This document shows, piece by piece, positions 19,501 to 26,958 of a stretch of DNA of 64,000 nucleotides; position 1 is the first letter of the stretch, and the number at the start of each line of letters is the position of its first letter. The DNA lies in contig RDOG01000008.1 in the NCBI GenBank assembly GCA_011365055.1, positions 111,321 through 175,320 on the forward strand. Direction: 5' to 3'. The translations under genes and the position numbers were made by a program. The notes below the pieces were generated by a model, which saw only the letters and a program-made list of their open reading frames with translations, was not told where the DNA came from and did not search any database. The stretch is from Promethearchaeota archaeon (GTDB lineage Archaea; Asgardarchaeota; Lokiarchaeia; Helarchaeales; RDOG01).

Positions 19501-19584
19501 AAAGCCAGATTCACTTAAATCTAAAGCAGCTTGGGTGCCCCCAATCCCACCTCCTACTATTAAAACGGCACCAATTTTATCCAT
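16582..19584 (-). CDS. hdrA: Fused double HdrA (heterodisulfide reductase subunit A-like), 1000 aa
   Basis: Flavin/iron-sulfur core of the complex. Known HdrA performs flavin-based electron bifurcation between ferredoxin and a disulfide. Half 1 (about residues 1-440) has the FAD motif VGGGIGG at 10-16, HdrA string DKTFPTNDCAMC near 47, [4Fe-4S] motifs CTGCGVCAQYCP and CIGCGICSGVC near 105-165, and LHCVGSRD with YCSSVCC near 245-265. Half 2 (about 445-1000) starts with the HdrA N-terminal domain (IGVFICHCG), then CTPRTHEP, a second GGGISGM dinucleotide fold near 593, CSRICC, and a C-terminal ferredoxin (CSGCGLC and CKGCGAC). Canonical HdrA is about 650 residues, so this is a double-length fusion. 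The start overlaps the upstream mvhD stop by one base behind GGAGGTT. Confidence 0.92.
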   Translation of the reverse strand: MDKIGAVLIVGGGIGGTQAALDLSESGFKVYLTEKTSSIGGVMAQLDKTFPTNDCAMCIVSPKLVEAGRHPNIDLIINSEIIDIEGEAGNFFVTLNKKSLFINQNKCTGCGVCAQYCPIEGIDFFNEKLAKSKAVFVKYPQAVPLVYCIDQNICIGCGICSGVCKAGAVEYEQEDKEIKLNVGSVILAPGFDEFDPSILKIYGYGKYKNIVTSIEFERILSASGPYGGRILRPSDGDIPRKIAFLHCVGSRDPAHGKEYCSSVCCMYTAKEAVIAKEHEHLVNPTIFSMDIRAYGKDFDKYIERAKDEYGVRYIRSRISSISEIPDTKNLLLTYESSNGKLIEENYNMVVLAVGLNPPIDSEKIAKIFNIELNEYKFAKTSSFNPVDTSRPGIYVCGVYNSPKDIPETVTEASAAAGRVNELLATARGKLITKKKYPQEIDVRGQPPRIGVFICHCGINIGGFVDVPAVTEYVKSLPDVVLADRNLYTCSADTQDIIKEKIKEFNLNRVIVASCTPRTHEPLFQETIREAGLNRYLFQMTNIRDQCSWVHMHEPKNATEKAIDLVRMAIAKVRNIIPLQRLTLQVIPNALIIGGGISGMVAAINFANQGYQTYLIEKEEKLGGFARNIYNTLEEEDVQTYINSIIKKIEHHPNIITFKKAEIKEIVGYIGNFKTYLIHSDDKKEEVLDHGIIIVATGAHEYIPTEYNYGEDSRIITQLQLEKMLHASNEIKNKKLIVMIQCIGSRNEEHPYCSRICCAEAIKNSLKIKEKSPNTEIIVLFRDIRTYGFKEKYYRKARQKGVIFLQYDPLDYPKLTISSDNLELSIKRNEDIILNIKPDLLVLSTGVIMPFKTNENLAKMLKVPLNEDHFFLEAHVKLRPVDFATEGIFVAGLAHAPKSIRECITQANAAVSRACTILSKDIIEAEGKIALINPLRCSGCGLCVTNCAYNAISIDQETGKAIINSALCKGCGACSGSCRCSAIDILGFTDEQINLMIMERL

Positions 19585-20354
19585 TAATGAACCTCCATTG
19601 AAGCATAAAAAGGTGTTATTTCCTCGACTTTTGAAAGAATAACCAATCCTTGATTGCGTAAAATGACAATATGTTCTAATATCTTGCTTGTATCCTCATC
19701 AAGTTGTTCTGCTAATGATTTTACAGATCTTTCGCTTTTATCTAACAAAATCAAAATTTTTTGACGTGTATATTCATCAAAAATGGCATTATTTTGAATT
19801 TCTTCAAACTTATCCTCTGAAATTCTGTTGTCATAAACATTACCTTCATCAATAATTTTCCTTTTTCGCCCTACAAGAGCACGCAATCTAAATTCTTCAA
19901 CGGTTCTTTGAATTGCGTCAATATTTAACATCATATCAGGATTATTTTTTGACTCCTTCAATGGAGTAGGACCAATTTTTTTAATTTTTTCAGTAAATTC
20001 CGTAACTATTTTTTGAAATCTTATACCTTCTGCAGCAGAAACCCATTCTAATTGTATGCGATCAGCCATATTTATTAATTTCAACAGTTTTTTCAGTAAG
20101 TGATACTTCATTTCTGCTTCATAATTTCCGCTTAAATAATGACAATCGCCTAGATGGCACCCCATAATTAATACTCCATCCATTTTATTTTTCAAAGCTT
20201 GAATAACAAATTTAGGATCAACTCTTCCACTGCACATAATTCTAATAACTCGAATATTTGGGGGATATTGCATCCTACTAACCCCAGCTAAATCCGCACC
20301 TGCATAAGAGCACCAATTACAAAGAAATGCTAAAATTTTTGGTTCAAATTCCAA
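19584..20354 (-). CDS. mvhD: MvhD-type [2Fe-2S] subunit with C-terminal extension, copy 1
   Basis: The first 135 residues are MvhD (FLCNWCSYAGADLAG, IMCSGR, GCHLGDCHY). About 110 extra residues follow, and the last 60 look like a winged-helix fold (ILLLDKSERSVKSLAEQ helix-turn pattern). I choose the TTG at 20354, placed right after the preceding hdrA stop and behind AGGAAGTGGT. An ATG at 20402 would add 16 residues unlike MvhD and overlap the upstream gene by 47 bases. The extension may be structural rather than DNA-binding. It links the split HdrA pair to the fused HdrA that follows it. Confidence 0.87.
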   Translation of the reverse strand: MEFEPKILAFLCNWCSYAGADLAGVSRMQYPPNIRVIRIMCSGRVDPKFVIQALKNKMDGVLIMGCHLGDCHYLSGNYEAEMKYHLLKKLLKLINMADRIQLEWVSAAEGIRFQKIVTEFTEKIKKIGPTPLKESKNNPDMMLNIDAIQRTVEEFRLRALVGRKRKIIDEGNVYDNRISEDKFEEIQNNAIFDEYTRQKILILLDKSERSVKSLAEQLDEDTSKILEHIVILRNQGLVILSKVEEITPFYASMEVH

Positions 20355-20355
20355 A

Positions 20356-22020
20356 TTAACCACTTCCTGATAGAGATAGAATTTGCGATAAAATTTGTTC
20401 ATCCTTATAATGGCGAATAATTATTGCTTGATGCGGACAAGTAGCGCCACATGTACCGCATCCTTTACATAAGACTTCTTGTACATAGGCAACACCTTCA
20501 TCATCTTTAAAAATAGCTCCAAAAGGGCAAATTTTTATGCAAATTTCGCATCCTATACATTGATTTTTATTAACAAATGCAGTATTACCTTCCACTTCTA
20601 TTTTACTTTTAGATAAAATCGTTGATACCCTAGCCGCAGCCGCGATTCCTTGCGAAATTGATTCTTGAACATTTGAAGGCCACTTTGTAGAACCACAAAC
20701 AAAAATTCCATCGGTTGCAAAATCAATAGGTCTTAATTTAACATGTGCTTCCAAAAAGAAACCATTTTCTTCCAGAGGAACCTTCACCATTTGAGCTAAG
20801 ATCTTAGAATCAGAATTAGCTATCAAAGGTGTTGATAATACAATGAGATCATATTTTAATTCTAAATTTTCATTTAAATACTCATTATGTATAATAATTT
20901 TATCTTTTTCGACAATTGCAGGTCTTTTAGGATCATATTTAATAAAAATGACACCTAAATCTCTAACATCCTTGTAATATTGTTCAAACTCAATCCCAGG
21001 AGAATATATATCCCTAAATAAAATGAATATGTTTGCATTACTATTTTTTTGTTTTATTATCTTAGCATTTTTTAATGCTGTCATACAACAAACATTAGAA
21101 CAATATAATCGTTCTTTATCTCGTGAACCAACACATTGTATCATTACGATATTTTTTGAATTAAAAATATTTTCCAAAAATTGTAATTCCAATTCCTGTT
21201 GATTAATTACTTTAATGCCGTCATAACTATACATTCCTTCTGGTTGTAAAACTTGAGTTCCTGTAGCAATTATTATGCAACCTGAATTGTATTTAATTTT
21301 TTTATTTTCTTTAGAAATAATGATTTTAAAGTTTCCAATATATCCCTCAATATTAATAACTTGACTGGATAATAAAACTTCAATATTTTTATGATTCATG
21401 ACTAATTTTATGATATTTAAAACCTTAGAAGGTTCAATATCATCAGGAAAAAGTGAATATAAATAATTTAACCTTCCACCTAATTTATCTTCTTTTTCGA
21501 TTAATTTTACTTCAAAACCTTGATTTGCCAAATTAAGGGTGGCGGTCATACCAGCAATACCTCCCCCAATTACAACGGCTGAAGGTAACACATCTACAGT
21601 GTTTTTAGAAAGAGATTCCAACAAGGTTGCTCTTGCTACACCCATTCTGATTAAGTCTCTTGCTTTTGCATTTGCTTGTTCTTTATCTTTTTGATGAACC
21701 CAAGAACATTGTTCTCGAATATTCACAAATTCAAAATAATAAGGATTTAATCCCTTTTCGTTGCAAATATTCCTAAATAATGGCTCATGAGTTCTTGGAG
21801 TGCATGCTGCAACAAGTACTCTATTTAATTTATTTTCTTCTATCCCATTTTTTATTTGAGACAACCCAGTTTCAGAACACGTGTATAAATTATCTTGTGT
21901 AAAAACTACATTCGGTAAACTTCTAGCAAATACCGCAAGATTTTCGCAATCGATAGTATTTGCTATATTACTACCACAATGACAGATAAATACACCTATT
22001 CTTATTTTTTCGTTATCCAA
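20356..22020 (-). CDS. hdrA: HdrA-like protein, C-terminal-half type, 554 aa
   Basis: Collinear with residues of about 445-1000 of the fused HdrA at 16582. It has the N-terminal domain RIGVFICHCGSN, the ACTPRTHEPLF segment, the REQCSWVH string, an FAD/NAD fold VIGGGIAGM near 147, IQCVGSRD with YCSNVCC near 295-315, and a terminal two-cluster ferredoxin (CIGCEICIKICP and CKGCGTCGATCP). It lacks the ferredoxin insert and the DKTFPTNDC motif, which are found in the neighbouring 431-residue protein. The start is TTG behind GAGGCG, 12 bases after that neighbour. Expected role: flavin- and iron-sulfur-carrying half of a split HdrA. Confidence 0.9.
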   Translation of the reverse strand: MDNEKIRIGVFICHCGSNIANTIDCENLAVFARSLPNVVFTQDNLYTCSETGLSQIKNGIEENKLNRVLVAACTPRTHEPLFRNICNEKGLNPYYFEFVNIREQCSWVHQKDKEQANAKARDLIRMGVARATLLESLSKNTVDVLPSAVVIGGGIAGMTATLNLANQGFEVKLIEKEDKLGGRLNYLYSLFPDDIEPSKVLNIIKLVMNHKNIEVLLSSQVINIEGYIGNFKIIISKENKKIKYNSGCIIIATGTQVLQPEGMYSYDGIKVINQQELELQFLENIFNSKNIVMIQCVGSRDKERLYCSNVCCMTALKNAKIIKQKNSNANIFILFRDIYSPGIEFEQYYKDVRDLGVIFIKYDPKRPAIVEKDKIIIHNEYLNENLELKYDLIVLSTPLIANSDSKILAQMVKVPLEENGFFLEAHVKLRPIDFATDGIFVCGSTKWPSNVQESISQGIAAAARVSTILSKSKIEVEGNTAFVNKNQCIGCEICIKICPFGAIFKDDEGVAYVQEVLCKGCGTCGATCPHQAIIIRHYKDEQILSQILSLSGSG

Positions 22021-22032
22021 TTCTTTTTCGCC

Positions 22033-23328
22033 TCATATTTTCATAATATATTCTGCAGCTTTTGCAGCAGCACCGCTTGCTTCAATAACAGACGTAGGAA
22101 TATCTCTAGGACCATGTGAGCAACCACAGACATAAATTCCAGGAATATTGGTTTCCAAGGGATTTGTAAAATTGGTTTTTATGAATTTATTATTATCTTG
22201 TTCCAAACCAGCAGCTTTTACTAAATTTTCTGTGCTATCACTTGGGATCATGGCAGTTGCCAATACAACTAAATCAACTTTTTGTGATTTAATTTCAAGC
22301 GTACTTAAATTTTCATAAAAAAGAATAGGATTCTCATTTTCATCAATTTTAATTTCGCTGATAATCCCTTTAATATAATGAACAGAATATTCTTTTTCTG
22401 CTCGTTCAATATATTTTTGAAATCCCTTGCCACCCGCTCTCATATCGATATAATAGATATAAGTATTTACTTCACTATCATGTTCATATGCTAAAATTGC
22501 TTGTTTTGTAGAATACATACAACAAACAGAAGAACAAAATGGATTGTGTTTCACATCTCTTGAACCAACACATTGAATAAAAGCTATATTTTTTGGAGTT
22601 TTTTTGTCAGATAATCGTTCAATATGCCCCAAAGTTGGACCAGAGGTAGATAATAATCTCTCAAACTCTAAACCCGTAATGACATTTTTGAATTTTTTAT
22701 ATCCATATAACGTTAAAGCAGAAGGATCAAATTGGTCAAATCCTGTTGCAACTATAATAGCATTAGGAGTTAATTCAAATTCAGTATCTTCTTGATTAAA
22801 AGCAATTGCTTGCTTAGGACATAGTTTTTCGCAGATTTTACAGATACCCTTTTTATGATATAAGCATTTTTCTTTGTCTATGGCCATTACCGCAGGAATT
22901 CCTTGTAAAAAATAAAGATAAATTGCTTTTCTCATCCTAAGCTCTTGATCAAACTTATCTTCTACTTTTACAGGACATTTCTCAACGCACAAACCACAAT
23001 TTATGCATTCAGTTTCCTTCACATATCTAGCTTTTTTAAGGAATTTAGCAATGAAAAAACCATCTTTCCTCTGTAAATTTGTTAATTGAGATAACGTATG
23101 AATATTAATACGTTCATGTCTATAACAATCAGAGAGTTTAGGGGATAAAATACAGATTGAGCAATCATTTGTCGGAAAGGTTTTATCTAATTGAGCCATA
23201 TGACCTCCAATACAAGGCTCTTTTTCAACTACATCAACCGAAAACCCCATTTCAGCTAGGTCCAAAGCTGCTTGAATACCGGCAATCCCGCCACCTATTA
23301 CAAGGACGTTCCCCTTATCGTGATACAA
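22033..23328 (-). CDS. hdrA: HdrA-like protein, N-terminal-half type, 431 aa
   Basis: Collinear with the first ~440 residues of the fused HdrA. FAD motif VIGGGIAGIQAALDL near 10, MAQLDKTFPTNDCSIC near 46, a first ferredoxin site CINCGLCVEKCP near 108, and a second, altered site (CLYHKKGICKICEKLCP) with an insertion between its first two cysteines. IQCVGSRD and FCSSVCCMYS are near 250-270, and a C-terminal CGCSHGPRDIP segment closes the flavin fold. It lacks the CHCG domain of normal HdrA, which is supplied by the next gene. TTG start with GGAGT upstream. It presumably assembles with the 554-residue partner. Confidence 0.9.
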   Translation of the reverse strand: MYHDKGNVLVIGGGIAGIQAALDLAEMGFSVDVVEKEPCIGGHMAQLDKTFPTNDCSICILSPKLSDCYRHERINIHTLSQLTNLQRKDGFFIAKFLKKARYVKETECINCGLCVEKCPVKVEDKFDQELRMRKAIYLYFLQGIPAVMAIDKEKCLYHKKGICKICEKLCPKQAIAFNQEDTEFELTPNAIIVATGFDQFDPSALTLYGYKKFKNVITGLEFERLLSTSGPTLGHIERLSDKKTPKNIAFIQCVGSRDVKHNPFCSSVCCMYSTKQAILAYEHDSEVNTYIYYIDMRAGGKGFQKYIERAEKEYSVHYIKGIISEIKIDENENPILFYENLSTLEIKSQKVDLVVLATAMIPSDSTENLVKAAGLEQDNNKFIKTNFTNPLETNIPGIYVCGCSHGPRDIPTSVIEASGAAAKAAEYIMKI

Positions 23329-23352
23329 TTTGTACAGACTCCAATTTTTTAT

Positions 23353-24237
23353 TCATTTATTCGAATAATTTATCTCTTGTAGAAAGTTCATCGGTTTTAC
23401 GCCATGAAATTTAAGTCCCAACTCTTTTTCTGCAATATTATGTGAAAGTGCAATTAATTCTGTTATGTAAAAAACAGGAAAATTGAAATCAGTATTGTAT
23501 TCTTTATTTACGGTCCTTTGACCGAAATCAAATTGTAAAAAACACGCTGGACAGACTACAGTAACACAATTTGCTTCAGATTTTTTGATACTTTTAAGTT
23601 TTCTGTATAATATTTCATTTGATAATTTTTCATCTATTTTACTTAATGGAGAACCACAGCATTCCATTTTTTGATCATAATGAATGCTTTTTGCACCTAA
23701 AGATTGAATAATTTCATCTAAACTTTTTGGTTCAAAAGGATCATCCCAATTTATGATTTCAGAAGGTCTTAAGAAATGACAGCCATAATGACATGCTACC
23801 TTAAATTCATCAAGAGGGGTAACAACTTTACTTTGAACTTGATCTAAATTCTCATAAATTAATTGTGCAGCATGTTTAATTTCCACATTTCCCGAATATT
23901 TTTTCCCAATCTTTGCTAAATTATCATTGATTTTACCTTTAAGTTTTATATCCCTGTTAAGAAAGAATTTCACTGACTTTAGAGTCTCAACACATCCAGA
24001 ACATAAACTTATTAATGGAGAACCATTATTTTCAGCCAAACTTAAGTTTCGAGCTCCAAGAGTTAACCAGGTATCATTATCTACTGCAGGTATACCAGTA
24101 GGATCGGGACAACAAGATGCATTTTCTAAGTGAGAAACGTCAAAATTTAATTTATTAAATACTTGCCTTGCAGAACTTTCAATAAATGGAAGCCTTGCAG
24201 GAATGACACAGCCTAAAAACATATTCATCTTCGTCAA
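23353..24237 (-). CDS. hdrB: Heterodisulfide reductase subunit B (HdrB)
   Basis: Disulfide-reducing subunit with two noncubane [4Fe-4S] clusters. Both cysteine-rich CCG domains are complete: Cys10, Cys42-Cys43, Cys79-x2-Cys82; and Cys149/Cys153, Cys193-Cys194, Cys229-x2-Cys232. The first agrees with the known CX31-38CCX33-36CXXC pattern. The 294 residues match methanogen HdrB. No CoM/CoB biosynthesis genes are in the window, so the natural disulfide or other acceptor is open. The TTG start is seven bases past the hdrC stop, whose GAGTGAT doubles as Shine-Dalgarno. Confidence 0.92.
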   Translation of the reverse strand: MTKMNMFLGCVIPARLPFIESSARQVFNKLNFDVSHLENASCCPDPTGIPAVDNDTWLTLGARNLSLAENNGSPLISLCSGCVETLKSVKFFLNRDIKLKGKINDNLAKIGKKYSGNVEIKHAAQLIYENLDQVQSKVVTPLDEFKVACHYGCHFLRPSEIINWDDPFEPKSLDEIIQSLGAKSIHYDQKMECCGSPLSKIDEKLSNEILYRKLKSIKKSEANCVTVVCPACFLQFDFGQRTVNKEYNTDFNFPVFYITELIALSHNIAEKELGLKFHGVKPMNFLQEINYSNK

Positions 24238-24243
24238 TTTTCA

Positions 24244-24753
24244 TCACTCAACATTATTCCAATTATAATGTATTATTTTATCGAACCCAACTTCTTTTAA
24301 AAGAGTTTGAATTTCTCTAAGTGCTGAAATTTCTATTATTGGAAGACCTAGTTGTTCGCGTCTTCGATTTATTGGAGTGGTAAATGGAACTGCAACTCCA
24401 TTTTCCAAAACTGAAATACCTTGTGATTTAAAAGCTTCAGGACATTTTCCTGCTTTAACTGCAGCATTTTTTAAAACGTTGAAAATTTCAGTTAATTCAA
24501 CATGTTGTGGGCATAATTCTACGCATTTTTGACAAGTAGAACAAAGCCATACATTTGGTTCTTGTTTTTCTATCAATCTATCTTTTAATCCGAGTATTGA
24601 TTCTTCAATAATCTTACGGGGATTATAAGATCCGTTTGTTAATCTCGCAATAGGACATCCTCCAGAACAAGTAGCGCATTGAAAGCAATAGTTAAGAGAA
24701 AAATTATGTGACTGTAATTTTTTGCGAAAATCAAAATCAATTGACAATCCCAT
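24244..24753 (-). CDS. hdrC: Heterodisulfide reductase subunit C (HdrC)
   Basis: Ferredoxin-like subunit that wires HdrA to HdrB. Two complete [4Fe-4S] motifs: Cys23/26/29/33 (CFQCATCSGGCP) and Cys71/74/77/81 (CSTCQKCVELCP). 169 residues, soluble, with no membrane domain as in HdrE-type systems. It is the first gene of the operon; the ATG is preceded by GAGGT (24760-24764) six bases away. Its promoter shares the 550-base region with the divergent FrhB-like gene. Confidence 0.93.
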   Translation of the reverse strand: MGLSIDFDFRKKLQSHNFSLNYCFQCATCSGGCPIARLTNGSYNPRKIIEESILGLKDRLIEKQEPNVWLCSTCQKCVELCPQHVELTEIFNVLKNAAVKAGKCPEAFKSQGISVLENGVAVPFTTPINRRREQLGLPIIEISALREIQTLLKEVGFDKIIHYNWNNVE

Positions 24754-25303
24754 TTCATTACCTCGAAAATTTTTAAAATGATTTAAATCAGATCATCGAA
24801 TAAATGAATTTAACCTATTTTTTTATAATAAGTTATATTTTTTTTATTAAATTCTTAAGAAATTTACTTGATTTTAGTTGTTATTTATATATTACGTTTG
24901 GGTTTTTATTATAAAAAGTTTATTATGTGTATATTAATAACTGATTTAATCATTATTTTTTCCTAATTTAGGAATTTCATAAAAATCTTAAATTTAATTT
25001 CCTAAATCAATAAAAAAGAGTAAAAATTACGTTTTTTATCCGTTTTTTAGTATTAAAAATCCGAAATCAGTCATATGAAAATAATAAAATTAAGGTATTT
25101 TTCTGGAAAAAGAAAACATATTATTTATGACGAATTTCGGATTTTTTTTAATAAAAACAGTGTAAAAATTAGGAAAAACACAAAATTTTTATTAATTTAA
25201 TCTTTATTTATTAAATAATGCTTTATAATCTATATTTTTTTGTATTAGCTAAAAAAATTTTAACAGAAAGAAATAAAAATTAAATTTTTTTACGTGATAA
25301 AGA
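24754..25303. promoter_or_regulatory. Divergent promoter region of the hdr-flx operon and the FrhB-like gene, with dyads
   Basis: 550 bases without a gene. Candidate TATA elements: leftward at 24821-24828 (reads TTATAAAA on the minus strand) for hdrC, and rightward at 25222-25229 (TTTATAAT) for the FrhB-like gene. Between them is an interrupted palindrome TTCCTAA-T-TTAGGAA (24960-24974). Further copies are TTCCTAA (24999-25005) and TTAGGAA (25169-25175). There is also a 13-bp perfect inverted repeat, AAAAATCCGAAAT (25055-25067) with ATTTCGGATTTTT (25134-25146). These are plausible operators for the nearby Lrp/AsnC proteins; binding is inferred, not shown. Confidence 0.5.
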
Positions 25304-26440
25304 TTGACTGAAATATCTACATCTAAAAATAATGAAGTAGTTCCAAAATCATTTGAAGATCTTATTCAAGAGGTGCATTTAAGAGGAATATGTGGTCAGT
25401 GTGGGGGATGTGTTAATTTCTGTTCTGCCAATGAAATTGTAGCAATAGAAATGAAGGAAGATGGACCTCCGATTTATGTTAATAAGGATAATTGCTTGCA
25501 TTGTGGAATATGTTATTTAATCTGCCCACAAATACACGTTCTTGATGAAGCGTTGTATCAAAAATTTAATTGGAAAGCACCCATTGGACATTGGCAAAAA
25601 GTATTGAGTATTCAAGCATCCAGCCAAGAAATAAGAAATCGTGCTACCGATGGTGGAGTTATTACAGGAATCTTGAATTATTTACTTGAATATAATTTAA
25701 TAGATGGTGCATTGGTATGTAAAAAGAAAGGTCCATTTCAAAGAGAATCATTTTTTGCAACAACGAAAGAGGATTTAATTGAAGCTGAAGGCAGTAAATT
25801 TGACTTTTCTTCAGGGACAAATCAATTAAGTAAATATACTACGTTTACTCCTACAATTTCTGGACTTAAAAAAGTCCTAGATTTGGATAGGACTAAGATC
25901 GCAGTAGTAGGAGTCCCATGTCAAATTCATAGTATAAGAAAAATGCAGGAACTAAAAATTTTACCAGCCCACGTTATAAAATATGCTTTGGGATTGTTTT
26001 GTTATGAAAATTTCACCTTTGATGAAATAGGAAGAGAAAAAATTGAAAAAAAGTTCAATTTTTCTTTTGAAAATATAATTAAGATGAACTTAAAAGATAA
26101 AGTAATGTTTTATTTTAAAGATGGATCTCAAATTAATGTCTCCTTTGAGGATATGGAAGAATATATGAGACCTGCTTGTAGTGCTTGTGGTGATTTTTCT
26201 AATGTATTTTCAGATATTGCATTTGGTGGACTTGGATCTCCTGATGGTTATACAACAACTATGATTAGAACAAATACTGGACAAAAAATTTACGATGGTG
26301 CTTTGAAAAATGGATTTATATTGGAAAATGAGAAAATTAACACTTCTGTAAGACAATCTGAAAAATTAGCTAAAATAATCGCCTTTGCAAAAATGAAAAA
26401 TAAAAGATCAATTAATACTTTATCTGAAATTATGAAATAA
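25304..26440 (+). CDS. FrhB/FdhB-type F420- or ferredoxin-linked flavoprotein with two 4Fe-4S clusters
   Basis: N-terminal ferredoxin domain CGQCGGCVNFC (about residues 33-43) and CLHCGICYLICP (near 66-77), then the FrhB-type core: RNRATDGGVITGIL near 109, GVPCQIHSIRKM near 204, and PACSACGDFSNVFSDIAFGG near 289. Known family: FrhB/FpoF/FdhB/FqoF oxidise or reduce F420 with FAD, and relatives act on sulfite or with Hdr. Length 378. TTG start with GTGAT a few bases upstream. It is transcribed divergently from the hdr-flx operon and so is a probable functional partner, an entry or exit point for F420 or ferredoxin electrons. It converges with the first Lrp gene. Confidence 0.85.
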   Translation: MTEISTSKNNEVVPKSFEDLIQEVHLRGICGQCGGCVNFCSANEIVAIEMKEDGPPIYVNKDNCLHCGICYLICPQIHVLDEALYQKFNWKAPIGHWQKVLSIQASSQEIRNRATDGGVITGILNYLLEYNLIDGALVCKKKGPFQRESFFATTKEDLIEAEGSKFDFSSGTNQLSKYTTFTPTISGLKKVLDLDRTKIAVVGVPCQIHSIRKMQELKILPAHVIKYALGLFCYENFTFDEIGREKIEKKFNFSFENIIKMNLKDKVMFYFKDGSQINVSFEDMEEYMRPACSACGDFSNVFSDIAFGGLGSPDGYTTTMIRTNTGQKIYDGALKNGFILENEKINTSVRQSEKLAKIIAFAKMKNKRSINTLSEIMK

Positions 26441-26441
26441 T

Positions 26442-26888
26442 TTACTTCAAGTCGTCTTTAAGAGTTCTTAATACAATACAACTCTCTATCTCTTTAACTC
26501 CCTGAAGGTTCCGAACGAAATCAATTGTATCATCCACTTCTTTTAAATCATTCACTTCAATTTTTACAAGTAGTCCACATTTACCACTCATATAAAATGC
26601 TTCTGTAACATCTACTGTAGTTAATATCTGATCGGCAATTTCTTTTATATTGGATTGAATGACAGGAGTAATAGTCAAAAAAGCGAGCACTTTTTTATTA
26701 TTGTCAGGTGGATGTAATACTACTGTAAAGTGGCTTATTACATCTTCATGCATTAATTTATTTACTCTTTTTCTAACTGTTGATTCACTTATTTTTAATT
26801 CAGTTGCGATCTCGGCAAAGGATGCACGTCCATCTTTTTTTAAAAAATTAATAATTTTCCTATTCACATCGTCAAGGTGTTCTAACAA
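26442..26888 (-). CDS. Lrp/AsnC-family transcriptional regulator 1
   Basis: N-terminal winged helix with AEIATELKISESTVRKRVNKL as recognition region (about residues 26-46), then the AsnC ligand-binding/oligomerisation domain (MSGKCGLLVKIE and IESCIVLR motifs). I start it at the TTG at 26888, by analogy with its paralogue: both then begin Met-x-x-x-Leu-Asp-Asp and sit behind GGGGG. A TTG at 26906 would add six residues. 148 residues. A 13-bp perfect inverted repeat lies just upstream of the Shine-Dalgarno and may be its own operator. It presumably senses an amino acid or related metabolite and controls the adjacent redox genes. Confidence 0.88.
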   Translation of the reverse strand: MLEHLDDVNRKIINFLKKDGRASFAEIATELKISESTVRKRVNKLMHEDVISHFTVVLHPPDNNKKVLAFLTITPVIQSNIKEIADQILTTVDVTEAFYMSGKCGLLVKIEVNDLKEVDDTIDFVRNLQGVKEIESCIVLRTLKDDLK

Positions 26889-26901
26889 AAAATAATCCCC
26901 C

Positions 26902-26958
26902 AACAAAAAAGATTAACTTATTATAATAATGATTTTAGGAAATAAAATCTTTTTTGTT
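26902..26958 (-). promoter_or_regulatory. 13-bp perfect inverted repeat in the leader of Lrp gene 1
   Basis: Arms AACAAAAAAGATT (26902-26914) and AATCTTTTTTGTT (26946-26958) are exact reverse complements, with a 31-base spacer. The left arm directly abuts the GGGGG Shine-Dalgarno (26897-26901). It may be an autoregulatory operator or an mRNA stem that affects ribosome access. The arms are A/T-rich, but a 13-base exact match is unlikely at random so close together. Confidence 0.5.

Noticed and set aside
20356..23328. Frameshift splitting one hdrA into two
   Set aside because: A 12-base gap, a separate TTG start with Shine-Dalgarno and a complete N-terminal CHCG domain at the start of the second protein argue for two real genes.
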